DNA from: Mytilus trossulus
Taxonomy: Eukaryota; Mollusca; Bivalvia; Mytilida; Mytilidae
Assembly: GCF_036588685.1 (NCBI RefSeq)
Contig: NC_086386.1
Span: 17,318,931 to 17,382,930, forward strand
Length of the DNA stretch: 64,000 nucleotides
Direction of reading: 5' to 3'
Shown piece after piece: positions 22,775-36,300 of the stretch (positions are counted from its first letter, which is position 1; every line of letters starts with the position of its first letter). A model generated the notes under the pieces. That model made no database searches. It was not told the DNA's origin and saw only the letters and a program-made list of their open reading frames with translations. The translations under genes were made by a program, and so were the position numbers.

Positions 22775-25091
22775 ATACTGAAATAAATACACAATATTGT
22801 GGCTGTTAAAATTGTTGCCATGAAACAAAATACTGGTCTCTCTAAACATTAAAGATCCTTGAAAAATCGGTTTGGGAATAATTTTGCTGAAATTTTGCTG
22901 AAATTAATGATTAAAGATGTTCGATAGAAATGGTTACTTTCATGTTTTATCATTGTGATGTTACAGACATATTCATAATGACAAATTTAAAACAGTACAG
23001 TTATCAGCAATGGCTTGATAAACATTGATTCTGGTAACTACAATTTGACATTTAATTTTTAAGAAAGTTTTAGCTAAAGGTTTCCGAATGGTTAGACTTT
23101 TTTTATTATATCTAATAGCAAAATGATATTCTCGAAATCAAAAGTGCTGCTGATAAAAACTAAGGTTAATCTAAGATCTGATCATGGCTGTCAAAACGGT
23201 CATATATTCTGGACATGATTGAATCTAATCACCTATTTTAAATTGTTACAGCTTTACTATTAACAATACCACATCTGGTATTTATCTACCTTAATAGCAT
23301 ACATTAACCCTTTTAACTAAATATATTTCTCAGACAGTGAAAATTGTGTTGACTTGGAAGCCAATATACCTCAATAAGCTCAAAATAGATGACTTTACGA
23401 CTATAAGAGGTGTTCCTTTAAAAAAATGTGTTCCTTTCTATAACTCAACTAAAATGGAACCACATATTTTATGTGTTCAAATATATTATATTTTGAGGTA
23501 TTTGGGACATACATTAGAAGGTCATCCACACTATACTGTACTGCTTAATAACAAAGTGTAACTATAGTATAAAGTCAAGAAATAAGACATACATGTATGA
23601 GCTCTAAAATTTTATTCTGGAATAGAAAACCACAATACAATATTTTGAGTAATTACATAAATGGTCATAAGCTTTAGTGCTATTTTTTCATCAAATATCT
23701 TTGGTTATAAATTTCATTTAATTATATTAAAAAAAAAATGGAAACAGATATGTATCACAGATTTTTTCCAAAACATTTAACTGTGAATTAATTATCTTCT
23801 TATTAGTCATACAAATTTCATAAGAAACCTTGAAATATATATTTCATGTAAATAACAAGGTTTTATTAAGATCAAACATGACCAAAACATAGAAAAAAAC
23901 ACTTGTTTTAATTGTACTTTACATATATCTTAAATGTTAGACTCTAAAAGGGTAGAAAATTGAGGTTTAATATCAACATTATACCTTATGTAAATATGAA
24001 AGGTTTACCTCAAAATTGATTTAACCATGAAGCAAAAATTCATAAAAATTGTTTCTAAAATCAATGGTCCATTTACTGATGATATATAATAACCCCACAA
24101 ACCACATATAAATTTTAATGTTAAATTTTATGAAAGATGTTCAACTAAATAGATTTTCCTAAAACCATAAAGTACTATTATTATTTATTTTACAACAAAT
24201 ACAAGTTAAAAACAACAATGTAAAATAATCCCACAAAAGAATTTTATATGATAGTAAGCACCCAATGCAGGAGATGTAAATATGATTAAGAAAACAATAT
24301 CTATTATGAACATTAAAATATCAACAACATTGATACAATGGCAAAGGATCATATCTCACTATTTAAAAAGAGAAAGGATAAAAACCTTGCATACATCTAT
24401 ATCAGATTTCATGGTGTATTTGTGTGCAAGAAGGCATATGTATTTCTCAATGTCCATCTCCCAGTAAATATAATTCAAGATAAATCTTAACAACATCCAA
24501 AGATAATGTTTGTCTTTGAATGATTATTAACAAGTCTTATATAGTTTAATATGATAATCAAAATTTCTATCTGAGAATGATTATCAAGAACTCTATTTTA
24601 GAATAGCCCTTCAATAATGTTTTATGAAATATAAATAAAACCTATCATAAAACTTTTTTTGTCTGCTATCTTTTCAAAATTTAACATGAACTGTCAAAAA
24701 ATAAGAATCAAATTGAATTGAAAATAATGTATTATACAACACATAGACTGGTAGAAAGGTCATGAGTTGTCTCATTGGCACTCACACCACATCTTCCTAT
24801 ATCTATATACATAATTTCACACTTGAATATTTCTTTTACAATTTGCAACTGATGGTACTTATTTTCAATTTGATAAAAATAAAATAAATGATTGAAAAGG
24901 CAATTCTGTCCATACAAATTGTGAAATCAGTTTTGCAACATTCCACACCATTTGAATGGAAAACCCCTTAGTTCATAACCTTGTAAATTTGATAACATTC
25001 AATTAAATCTAGACATAGAAATACGTTTTCTAAATAATTAGAAAATATTACTACACAATCAAAGGGTACCAATTTTACAAAGTTTGTCCAT
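22775..25091. other. AT-rich DNA downstream of NDFIP, probably including its 3' UTR
   Basis: I see no coding exon. The part nearest 25.09 kb should be the - strand 3' untranslated region of the NDFIP gene, but its end is not marked by an unambiguous signal. A scrap of the 'CAATGAGACAACTC' repeat lies at about 24760-24800. Confidence 0.5.
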
Positions 25092-28000
25092 TTATAAAGT
25101 GAACATATATCCTCTCTGTTGCCTGGATCTATGCCAGTCATACTTTACTTTAGCATAATGGATAGCTCCTCTCAAGAATACAAACAGACCTGTAAAAAAA
25201 TATATTTCAATTATACAAAATAATAGTTCCATAGCTTTAAACACAAACGGCTAATTGAAAACCTGATAGCTTAAAAACTTAACAGAGGAGAATATCACAA
25301 CATGAAGTTACATGATATCCTATAAAAGTAATTGAATAAAAACCAGAAAAAGTTCTGAATTATATCTGAACACTTTCTAATAGAGAAAATAAATCAAGAT
25401 TGTCTTTCTTCTTACATAACAGTACTTTTTTCTCTAATGATTTATGCATACTATTGTAATACTTGGTTGATATATAACTATTTAAAACTATAAAATCATG
25501 TAAAGCTAATTTTTTTTTTATGTAAATGGAATAACTTCAAATTAACATACCACATAACATTAAAAGCCACCAAATAAATGAGTCTTCTTGTGCATACCCC
25601 TCGGCCCATTTGTTGTGCTGAAAGTAATAAATTACAATAATAAATAATCAATATACTATTTGTTCATGCAAAGTTAAACATGTGTTCCCTTACTTATTTA
25701 TTACAATAAAGTGGGCAATAGTATTTCCTTTTTTCTGTCATTCTCTAATAAACAGTAGATTATAAAGCCTTGTAAAAAGAGGAGCTCGTCAATGGTCGTT
25801 TGGTAGAATTATGTACGTAACAGATACAAACTCCAATTTTCTTGGACTAATTACTAGTTTAAAGTCTAAGAATAAATGGAGATTCAGAACTTAGAAAGGG
25901 GTTCAATTTAGTGCAGCTTTTAAGGTATGGATTTTGACTTTTGACTTTTTAATTATAAATGTTAAAGACTACTTATTCTTTACACAGATGCTTTATACAG
26001 AACTGTAGAGTTCTGTATGTTGACCTTTCACTTGAGAATTCAAAGGTCCTCTTGTAAATTTCATTATTTATTTAAAGCAAATCTGACCCCCTGGGCTGTA
26101 TATACTATTGAAAAAGCAATTCAATACACAATAGAACCAGAAAAGAAATATTTCGGTTAATGTATTTGTCTAATCATAGTAAATTTGAACCATCAATTAT
26201 ACTAGTATCAATGTAAATGATGTTTAGTTATATATTAAGAACATACAAAGGGAAGTAATCCATAGTGTTTCTTAATTCATGGTCAAATAAATGTAAGTTT
26301 AGATATGCATAGATTTGATTAACTGAAGTAATTATATGGTTTGTGTGCACTTAAATTCATTATTTTAATTATGAGATGAGACAAAAATACAAATTGCATG
26401 TAACAGTAAATTTAGCTGTGAATTTACTCAAATAAAAAGGATACTGGTAATTGTGTACTTGAAGAATTTAGTCAAGTTAATGTGCCTATCCCATGTCAGG
26501 AACGTCTATGATTATGTGTGTGTTTAATCCTTTCAGGTATTGAGCGTTAAAAGGAGTTCTTTGAAAGAATCTCTTCAATGTACTCACAAATTGTTTGAAC
26601 CCTTAGTTATTAAGACCTTGAGATATATATGGTATTAACATTTGTTCATTGTTGAAGGTTTTCTGCTAACTTCTTCTTTTCTTATGAGATGCATATGAAT
26701 ACTACTTTTTCAGTATAGCTATTAGTGGACTTAGAAATAGTTACTTTCTGAAATTCCATCTCTTCTTTTTGTTAAAAAAATTATGTCACATAAATTAGAC
26801 AAACCTTGAAAATTGCCACCCATTTAACAATGGAAAGTCCTAGTCCAGACAGCGCTCCACATCGTCCAGCTATGGTGTTGAAGAAACATATAGCAAATAA
26901 TAGTCCAATCCAGTTAAAGAAGAAGGCCACTGAAAATAGTGTAATTTAGTTTTAAGGTTAGAAAATTAATAATAGCTTAACAACAAACAAAAAACACCAC
27001 TTTTTGTTACATAAATTTCATGATAAATTATATGCTGTGATATAAAATGTAATCTACTGACTATAAAACAAAATCTTTAACTTCCCATTATTGAACAAAA
27101 GTAGAACTTACAGACAAATGCACAGAGGAACATGCTATCTGTGCCAATAATATCTCTGGAAACCTCTCTATCACTGAGAACTGGCCGAGATTCTCCACCA
27201 ATCTGTAAAAAGGAAATTACAGAAAATTGAACAATCAAATTAACTTATACCAACGGAAATTTGTATATGAATATTCGGTTTGAAGTTTAACTTTTTTTAT
27301 GGTACTGATAAAATCACCCAAGTACAGTTAATTTTGAAACTATTGCTTGCCTTTATTTTTGCGATCTTGTCATTTAGACTAAAATGCAATTGAAATTTTT
27401 GGCGATATTGAGAAAAAAAATATTAATTCATATAAAAAATATTTCAAAATACGAATTATTGCGATTGTTGCATTTTTCTCATTAATAAACACATCGCAAT
27501 AATTACTAAATTTTACAGAACTTGACCATGAAAGTTAAAGAAATATATATCTACCTCTGGATCTGGGTGTCCTTTAGTTCTCTCTGCCTCCTCATAACTG
27601 GGTAATGAAGTAGCTTCTACATATGTGGGCAGTTTCATATTCTGTGCTGATTCAGCCTGGTCTGAAATATACATCAGTATTTGTTTTGTTACTTTAGTAT
27701 TTTCCATTTAAATATTAAAAAAAAAACAATATGGATCTTAATCTCCCAACTTAAGCTCTTAAAAAGTATTGTTGACAGGAAGACAGATATTATTATTTTT
27801 ATGATACATTGATTATTGCCTGTTAGTTTTTCAAATAACTTTAAACATTTCTAGAGCCAGTGTTCGTTGTTGTATAGCTTTTTTATTCAATATGTAATAG
27901 TAAATATTTTGGTATGGATTCTTCTTTATAACATTGATTACTTTGTGTTGATTTTCTATTGTGAAAAATATTCACCAACCTTTTATTTATTCTTCTTTGT

Positions 28001-30191
28001 ATAATTATGACATACCTGATGAAGCTTGGTGATGATTTGTTCCAGGATAAGCTGGAGGAGGTTCTACCATTGTCAAGGTCACTGGTTCAGCTGGAACCCT
28101 TTCATCTTCACCAACCAACTAAAATACAGATATACATGTATTTATGGTAAACGAACAAAAAGTCTTAGGAAAAAAAGTCACAAATAATTTGCTGACAATT
28201 GTTTGAATATGTGAGAGAAAGATATTGACATATTTTCTTTTTGTAACATATATTTATTTTTTAGTTTAGACCATTGTTAATTAATAAGCCTTGACAAAAG
28301 GAAAATTAATAAAATCTAATCATGCAAAGGATATATTTCTTAGTAGAATGATTTTTAAGTACAAATGTACCAATCTATTTTGACAATTTGCTTTCATTAC
28401 AATTATTTGGTCATTATTGATATTTATTGAATAAATTACCTTCATATATAAGAGTTCAAGAAAACACAAACAAAAATCGGGAAAATTAATGTTTTTCTTG
28501 TTCAAAGAAAAATAATCTCCAAAACTGAACTGTGACTTTTTGTCCTGTGACTTTTTTTTTTAAGGTGACTTTTGTCTGTGACTTTTTGTCCTACATTCAT
28601 ATCTATGATACATATATCTAAATAAAATTGAGAATGGAAATGGGGAATGAATCAAAGAGACAACAACCAAAACAATTCAAGGCAATCAAGATGGCATAAA
28701 AATTCAGTACAGATCCACGTACATGGATAATCCTCAAATAGCATGTAAATTTAAGTGCTATACTTTTTTTAGTTTTCAGTGTTACTTTTAAATTTAATTT
28801 GTTAGAAGTGATTCAAAACTTTTAAGCAATAAGTATAGTGAAAGGATAAACCCTTCACAGTTATAAGGTGCTTCAAGGTCTTTGTAACAATATGTATCAT
28901 ATGACCTCTGATTTGACCCACAATTCCATAAATGCCAATTGTTACTATTTGCGGGGGATTTCCCCCATGGAGGATCCCAATTGGAATTATTTTATTTTAC
29001 AATGGCTTTAGGCTTGTAAAAGTATGATGAAGCCTAAAAACAATATTAAATTATATTTGAAGAATGTATACATGTATGAGCCAACTTGCATGTTAAACCC
29101 CCATGGGCATTTTTAAAAGTTGGCAGGTATGCAATTCAGAGATATATAACTACATATGCAGTTTCAGAGATGAAATGAATTTATAAATAATTAACTTAAT
29201 ACATTATTATGTGTTTATAAACATGATTAAAGAATTGCTAACAAATAAAATTGATAAAGGAAATGGGGAATGTGTCAAAGCGACAACAACTCGACCATAG
29301 AGTAGACAACAGCCGAAGGCCACGAGTGGGTCTTCAATGTAGCGAGAAACTCCTGCACCTACTCATGAAAAAAGTTATTTACATTGTAATATAAACTTAA
29401 ATTTTGACCTGCTTCAGGTGAAAAAATGTACTGTAAGGTTATACATGGTATATGACACAAGTTGAGGTGAGGTAATTGGTACATAGACTTTGTAGTGAAT
29501 TATATTGGATTCTGAGGGCCGCAACTTCAGAAAATAGACCAAATAATACACCTTATGGCTATTTGACCGCCATTACTGGATATCACACACGTTCCCTAAA
29601 AATGTTGACGTCATAAAACAATATATCTGACGCCACAATGGAAAAGAGATTGTTGTTGACTTCAAAAGTTCAAGCGGCCGGGTCAGTCAGGATAAGTGAT
29701 AATGTGTATTAATACAACTTTATATCGATATTAGCCTACTTGGCCGCTTGACCTTTTGACGCAAACAACAATCACTTTTCCATTAAGGCGTCAGATATTT
29801 TGTTTGTGTTTTGACGTCAAAATTTTATGGGAACTTGTGTGATATCCAGTAATGGCGAACAAATAGGGATAAGGTGTATTAGAGAACACCCCTCTTTTCC
29901 AAAATTACTTCACAAGATATTTCTCATTTTCTGGCCATACTGGAAGCTAATTTTAATCATAAAAGTATATTAAAATATGTATCAGTAACAAAATGTATGA
30001 TGTGTGCAACTCATATTGCTTAAATAAATAACTCTCAAAATTGCATTAGCTAATTTTATAGGTGGATCTTGTCAAACACAACATATTTATCGACTGTACA
30101 ATATGAAATAAAACACAATACAGTATAAAACATCGACATATTTAGACACAAGGACACATACTACTTCATAGCGGACGTTAGAGCGTTCCAT
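25092..30191 (-). CDS. NDFIP: NEDD4 family-interacting protein (NDFIP1/2 homologue), complete, 7 exons
   Basis: Exons read on the - strand: 30191-30162, 28118-28016, 27661-27555, 27202-27112, 26929-26805, 25617-25551, 25189-25092. All have canonical splice sites and matching phases; total 621 nt, 206 residues, stop TAA at 25094-25092. The cytoplasmic N-terminus has three PY motifs: PPAY (31-34), LPTY (55-58) and LPSY (64-67, in 'TSLPSYEEAERTK'). Three membrane segments lie at about 104-125, 127-149 and 165-183; 'FFFNWIGLL' and 'LRGAIHYAKVKYD' are family hallmarks. Vertebrate NDFIP1 is about 221 residues. The family sits in Golgi and endosomal membranes, binds WW domains of NEDD4-type HECT E3 ligases through the PY motifs, and activates or recruits them to cargo such as metal transporters. 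The start is the only ATG in the first exon frame, in a CpG-rich promoter. Confidence 0.93.
28149..28600. repeat. Foldback element with 'GTGACTTTTTGTCC' ends, in NDFIP intron 1
   Basis: The left end 'ACGAACAAAAAGTC..AAAAAAGTCAC' is the inverse of the right end 'GTGACTTTTTGTCC' (28530-28595). A related copy lies at about 51.30-52.57 kb and carries extra insertions. Confidence 0.65.
28625..29345 (+). repeat. 'AATGGGGAATG..AAAGAGACAACAAC' repeat fragments
   Basis: Copies start near 28636 and 29258. The second continues 'CAACAGCCGAAGGCCAC' and 'GGGTCTTCAATG'. A reverse copy is at about 43.08-43.20 kb. All are non-coding, in NDFIP intron 1. Confidence 0.6.
29545..29880. mobile_element. 336-bp foldback MITE in NDFIP intron 1
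   Basis: The left arm 'AATACACCTTATGGC...' and the complement of the right end match over about 140 bp, including 'CGCCATTACTGGATATCACAC' (in two parts) and 'CAAGCGGCC'. It has no coding sequence. It ends about 280 bp from NDFIP exon 1. Confidence 0.8.
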
Positions 30192-30330
30192 TGAGACGCT
30201 CGTTTGTGTATTTGTTCTGTTTTTATCTGCTGTCAATTTGTCAGTATCAGTGAAAAATGGCGATTTTAGCGGATAGAAAAGATCCGAGAATTTCGGATAC
30301 GTCTACTGGTCCTGTATGTTTACATTTGGT
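30150..30330. promoter_or_regulatory. CpG-enriched, apparently bidirectional promoter region
   Basis: About ten CpG dinucleotides fall within some 150 bp, against a CpG-poor background. The NDFIP start codon (30191, - strand) and a + strand ATG in a 19-codon open exon ending at a GTATGT donor (30257-30313) lie 65 bp apart and point away from each other. No TATA box stands out. Start sites are inferred. Confidence 0.5.
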
Positions 30331-33300
30331 TTGAGAAGAGCAGAGCAATTGTAGTAAAAAAACAGATGTAAAGAACCAGTAATTATGTACGACTGGTTTA
30401 AAGTGATCTGGTAACCCATAAATTGACAGCCAACAAACTTTGAGTTGTCAGGTGCTGGGAGAATGCACACATTTATTGACCTAGATCTACATAAAATATG
30501 CCAGTGTTTTCAGTAAGTAACCCAAATATTTGCAGCTTTTGTTGTGCATAATATTTAGGAATGCAAGATGGATAACTAAAACTAAACAAAAAGGTTTACA
30601 GGTCAGAAACTGTGCAGACAGCTGTTTTTTAAAGGTTAACATTTTATACATTTAGAAGTTGCAAACAGCTGATATCTTCTTTGTCACGCATTGAACATGC
30701 TCCTATCACAAAAATATATATATTTTTTTCACTTGACATGAGCTGCAACAATGGCTATAAATTATAGATGAGGCTGTGAGTATGCTTCTGCTATTTATAT
30801 ACATGTAAAAATATATATTTCAACTGCCAAATGTTTTTAACATATAAAAATGGGTTATTTATATGAATGCCAGTTTGTCATGTTGCAACATAATATGGAA
30901 CATAATATTAGTTTACTGTTAAGAATCGGCTGAAAAATTATAATCATTGAGGATAACATTTATTTATCGTTGTTGCTTCAATGCTAAGCCTAAGGAGGTT
31001 AATCATTTTAAGATTTTATAGAAAACAGGAAAATCTACAGCTTCAGCCTTCACCTTGTTTTCATAAATTTGACAATGCAGTGACAGAGGACCACTCAATT
31101 TACTGCTGCTACAGTGCTAGTACTGATTGCATTAAGCAAGTTTTTAAATAAAAGATATTTAGTTCAACAAGTACAAATATGGACCTATTCAAGTACATGT
31201 TATGTGACTTTTTAAGGTGCGCTTGACTTAAGTGACATAAAACAAGTGTTTCTTTTTTTTTTTATTGTAAAAGTTGTTTATGACAACAAATACAAGGTAC
31301 AAAACCTGTAGCTTAGCCTGGACAAACAAGTGAGTAAAATATGTTTAAAATTTTAAAAAGAAAATGATGATCACTCATTTCAAATTCTGTGGATTAACTG
31401 AAAAAATCTTGGCTTGGTTTGCTACTAAATATCTATTTTCCATTGAATGCAAAGAAACCATTTGTATTATTGCTGTGAATGATGTTTCCCCTTTGCATAT
31501 ATGTTTTCAAATTGACATTTCCCTTTTATTTGGTATAGTTGTGGTTTAATATTATTGAACTACAACATGCCCAGACAACATGTACAGTATTAGAAGATCT
31601 TAAAATTTTGAAAAAAACACAGAAGGGGTCTTTACTTTGTCTCATTGGCAACCATTCCACATCTACTTATTTTTATCTTATAATCAGACAGCAAGCTTAA
31701 AGATATATTCTGTTTTCTGCTCTTTGGTCAGGTTGTTGTTTCTCTAACCTTTTTCCCATTTCCATTCTAAATTTTATGTCTATATTTTATTGGTAATCTA
31801 AGGGGTTCCTTTCATTAAATAGACTGTCATGACTGTTATCGTCCTGAAAATACATGAAATATTTTATATGCCACTGGCTGTTAAGCAACAATAAATCAAT
31901 CATTAACAAGAAAGATTCAGTAGTTTTCCATAAAATATAAAATATTCTAATAATTCTGATAGCTATTATCTTCTTTTTTAACTATTATTCAGAATTTTTT
32001 GTATACTCAACATGAATTGGAATATCACAACAGTTTTGGGGTGCTAATAATTTGATATCATTCCACCAATTATGCAACAATTATTGAATCACCTGATTAA
32101 GTGCAAGATTCCTTTTGAATTAAAGGTTTTCAGTAGGATCCATTTAGCATTAATTTTATTTTTTTCTGAAATACAAAATTAAGATATTTTGCATTGTAAC
32201 ATTATCATTATAATAGTTATATTATATATATCCCATATCAACAGGATGCTTGGAACCTTGACTGTATTCCATATTATCATTAACATTTATATCCCTTTTT
32301 ATACGCCTGTCAAAATTTTGATGGGACGTATTTTGGTAAACAAATGTCCCGTGTATGTCAGTCTGTATGGCCAGTCCGTCTGTCCGTCTGTCTGTTTGGT
32401 GTAAACATGTTGCACCATAACTTGAGAATGACTTTTCAAATTTCATGAAACTTAATACAGTTGTTCCTCATAACATGTATAATGGTCAAATGATCTGTTT
32501 ATTTTTTGGTGAAAATAAGGTTAAAACTTTTTGAGTTATTGGACTTTGTAACTAAAACAGGGGGGGGGGGGGGGGGTTTCACATGTTGCATCATATCCCC
32601 AAAAACTATTTATGATTATTGCTTAAAACCATACACACTTATTAATTATATCAATTCAAAGATCTTTAACTTTTTGGTTTTGATTCAAAATTTTATTTAA
32701 GAAAAATTGAGTTTTTGTAAAAAAAAAAAGGGGGGAGTGGGGCTTTCACATGTCAAGCTGTATCTCAGAAACAATTGATGATTTTTGCTTAAAATTTCAC
32801 ACACTTCTTAGTTATATTTATCTAAAGATCTGTATACTTTTTGGTGATGATTTAGAATTTATTTTAGAAACAATCAGTTTTTTGTTAAAAAAAAAAGTCG
32901 GTTTTCACATGTCAAGCTGTATCTCAAAAACTATTTATGATGATTGCACACAAGACAACAGGCGTATCATGCGCTCATGGCGCAGCTGTTTATTATCATG
33001 TTTATATCCCAAACAAGACACCATAACCCATTTAGGTGAATGGTCCAACATATGTCAAAGTTGTTTTTATGAAAACTCAATAAACAGAACAGCATCATTG
33101 ATACTATTTACGATATTAAGGTGTAAGAAAGCAGTGTATTTTACAATTAACTTCTTAAGTTTGTACTTTGTGGTAGCTTAATGTTTTAATTTATAATAAG
33201 TTGCTCTTTTTTCATGCTACATGTAACAATGTTTCTTGGTAAGCAAAGGGTAAAACTTTCCAAAAGTTGATTACTATGTAGAGATTATTTCAAAATGCAA

Positions 33301-36300
33301 CTTGGAAAATAATTTATAACTAAATAACTTATCTTTTTTATTTTTCAGAAAGCAGACTCATCATGAGCAGGGAAGACCTAAAATCTGACATCCATGATCT
33401 GTTAGAGGCCATATGGAAGGACTCGTTAAAGGATGTCAAAGATTTTATAGCCAAAGGTGTAGATGTTAATCGAGCTGCAATCATTGAATATGAAGATTTC
33501 ATGCCTCCACTTAGCTTAGCATGTCAAAGAGGCAATTTTGAAATAGCGAAATTTTTGTTTGAAAATGGAGCAGACTTATCAATACCTGGATCAGATGGAA
33601 AAACTGCATTACATTATGTCTGTGAAGGAGATGAGCATAGGGAAGAAAAAAAGGGGGAACTTTTTAAAATCTTAAAATATTTAGTCGATCATGGAGCAAA
33701 TATTGATATTAAAGATAATATGGGATGTACTCCACTATTTACAGCGTGTGAAGTGGACGATATTAATATGGTGCGACTTCTAATTCAGTCGAAATGTGAC
33801 ATAAACGTAAATACGGTGAATGGTTATTCAGCTATGAAAGTAGCCTGCAGAAATGCTAAGTTTTGGTCATATTGGCATGGCCGTGCTTTGTGCAACACTG
33901 CTACTAAAGTTGATCCAAATGAGTTCCCACCAATTCAGATTACTAAAATGCTTCTACAGGCTAATGCTAATATGACTGATGCCACCTTATTACCGACAGC
34001 AGTCCAGTTTGGAGATCCAAATCTAGTCAGAGAACTGATAGGACTTGGTATGGATGTTAATATGCTTGATGATAATATGTGTACCCCTCTTGGCTCTGCT
34101 TGTACATCTGTCAGTGTGAAATGTGATGTAGTTAAACTTTTACTGAGTCTTGGAGCAGATGTCAATAAAGGCGGAGGGTGGAAAAAGCAAAAGCCACTTA
34201 TCTTTGCATATGTTCACAATTCAGTTGATAAAATAAGAATTCTACTCTCATATGGTGCTAAAGTTACTCCAGAAGAAATGACTGAACTTGTTTCCTTGAG
34301 CTTTTCCAAATCTATCTTAGAAAACCCTGAAGTGATTGGACCAAATAGCAAAGAACTGTTGTCATGGCAACTACTTCTTGCTGCTGGTTTTAGGCCTATG
34401 GTAAATGGGACACAACTAGAGGAGAAGGTATTCCAGCTTCAAATGTGCAGTAGCTATGATAAAATCTGTCCGTGGATTACTTCTCTATTGTTTCCCATGC
34501 TCTCTCTGAAAGAACATTGCCGATTAGCCATAAGAAACAGCATTCCTACTAGTATCGACAGTCATTTGGACGGATTGTTCCTTCCAAAACATTTGAGAGA
34601 TTTTCTTAGCTTTCAAGAGTACTCGTCTGTTGAAAATAGATGAAATTGATTAAATCAATTGTGTACATTATATTCGCCATATAAGACTTGTTTATGATTA
34701 AGTTTTAAACATGTGTACTTAGTATAACTGTTTTAAGGTGCCATATTGTTAGAGTTGTAATATCAGTCACTATAGTGCTATGTTTATTATACAGAATGCC
34801 ATGTTTGTTTTTATGGGTCTCTCATGCAATGAGTCAAAAGTTACAAAGATTTTACTATTTTTTTGCTTAATTATTTTGCTGCAGTTGAGGCCAAGCCTAG
34901 AGTTTATTGTTGATATACATGGTATATATATATTCTGAATGGTTGCAAAGCTTTAAGTGTAATCTGTTTGTTGTTTTCATATTCTGCCTAATAAATATCA
35001 GTCATATGTTTCTCTGCATGAGTACGTGTATATGAACACTTCCTTTATAAAACAAATAGAAATACAATTATTCAGTCTTCCAATGGTGAAAACTTTAATT
35101 TGGTTTCATGTACATAAAGAAATAGATAAATGCTATATATTAAGAATATTTTTAAAGTTTTTCCCCATTTTTAGAATTTTTACATGTACAACATACTTTT
35201 CAGGCATGTATCAGAGGATATACCAGTGGCGGATCCAAAAACTTTCATAAGTTTGGGCCCACTAACTGCCTAAGAGGGGGCCACTTCTGTCACGCTTCAG
35301 TGGTTCCCTATTTAAGCAACCAAATTTTTTTCTCAAAAGGGGGGTCCGGGCCACGTGCCCCCCTTAAGTCCGCCTCTGTATACTACAATGTATGTTCAGA
35401 GGAAAATAGGATGTTTTTTTCAATTTCGCATGGTCATAATGGTAGATTCTAATCCAATAACTGTTAAACATATTTATTTTGCTATAATTGAATATTTCAT
35501 AAAAAGGTACAAAGTGGAATAAATTGAGTTACTTCTCTAAAATGTTATAACATATTTTATTGGCACATATTTATAATATTTTAAGTTATTTCCCTTTATA
35601 AGGGTTTCTACAACATAATCTGATTTTTGTATTTTTTCATATTTAAATGAAAACAAAATAATATTCTTGTAGATTTTATTTACATTCACAAACTGGCTAT
35701 TTACAAACTGATTTACTGAAAACTGTGGTATTACTGATTTCCTTAACAAAACTCCTCTGCAGGTATCAGTATGATAGCAAACATTTAACTACAATTGTAT
35801 GCGGCATGGGCTTTGTTTATTGTTGAATGCTGTATGGTGACCTACAAATGTAAAGTTGTTAATGTGTCATTTTGTCTCTTATGGAGAGTTGTCTCATTGG
35901 CAATTTTACCACATCTTCTTTTTTATACCTGTATAGCAGGTATTTGATTGATAGTGTTTATCCATGTGTTTATAGATAGTGGTAATATTTATCTGTACTA
36001 ATAGACCAGTTGAAATAAATCAACTTCTCTTGTTCGTCAAATGATGTTTTTCACTTTTTTTTATGTTTTTATAGAGCAATGGCTTTCCCAGTAAATATTC
36101 CACAATGCTTTACTATAGCTTTCTTTCATCATGTTCATACAAAAATATTTCCCCAAAAATTGTGTATTACATAATTGTAAACATAGAAGTTACTTTTTGT
36201 CAATTAACAATACATATCTTAATGATTGCATGTTGTTGCTTGGTAATGGATGATATGTGTGATTATCTCCCTTTAAAACATGTTGTCATCTTTAAGCACA

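Noticed and set aside
25092-28118. SCAMP-type membrane protein for the - strand gene
   Set aside because: The three PY motifs and the 'SYEEAERTK' and 'FFFNWIG' strings fit NDFIP, not SCAMP.
32506-33181. 64- and 143-codon frames
   Set aside because: They lie within the tandem-core element at 32.3-33.0 kb and its AT-rich flank.
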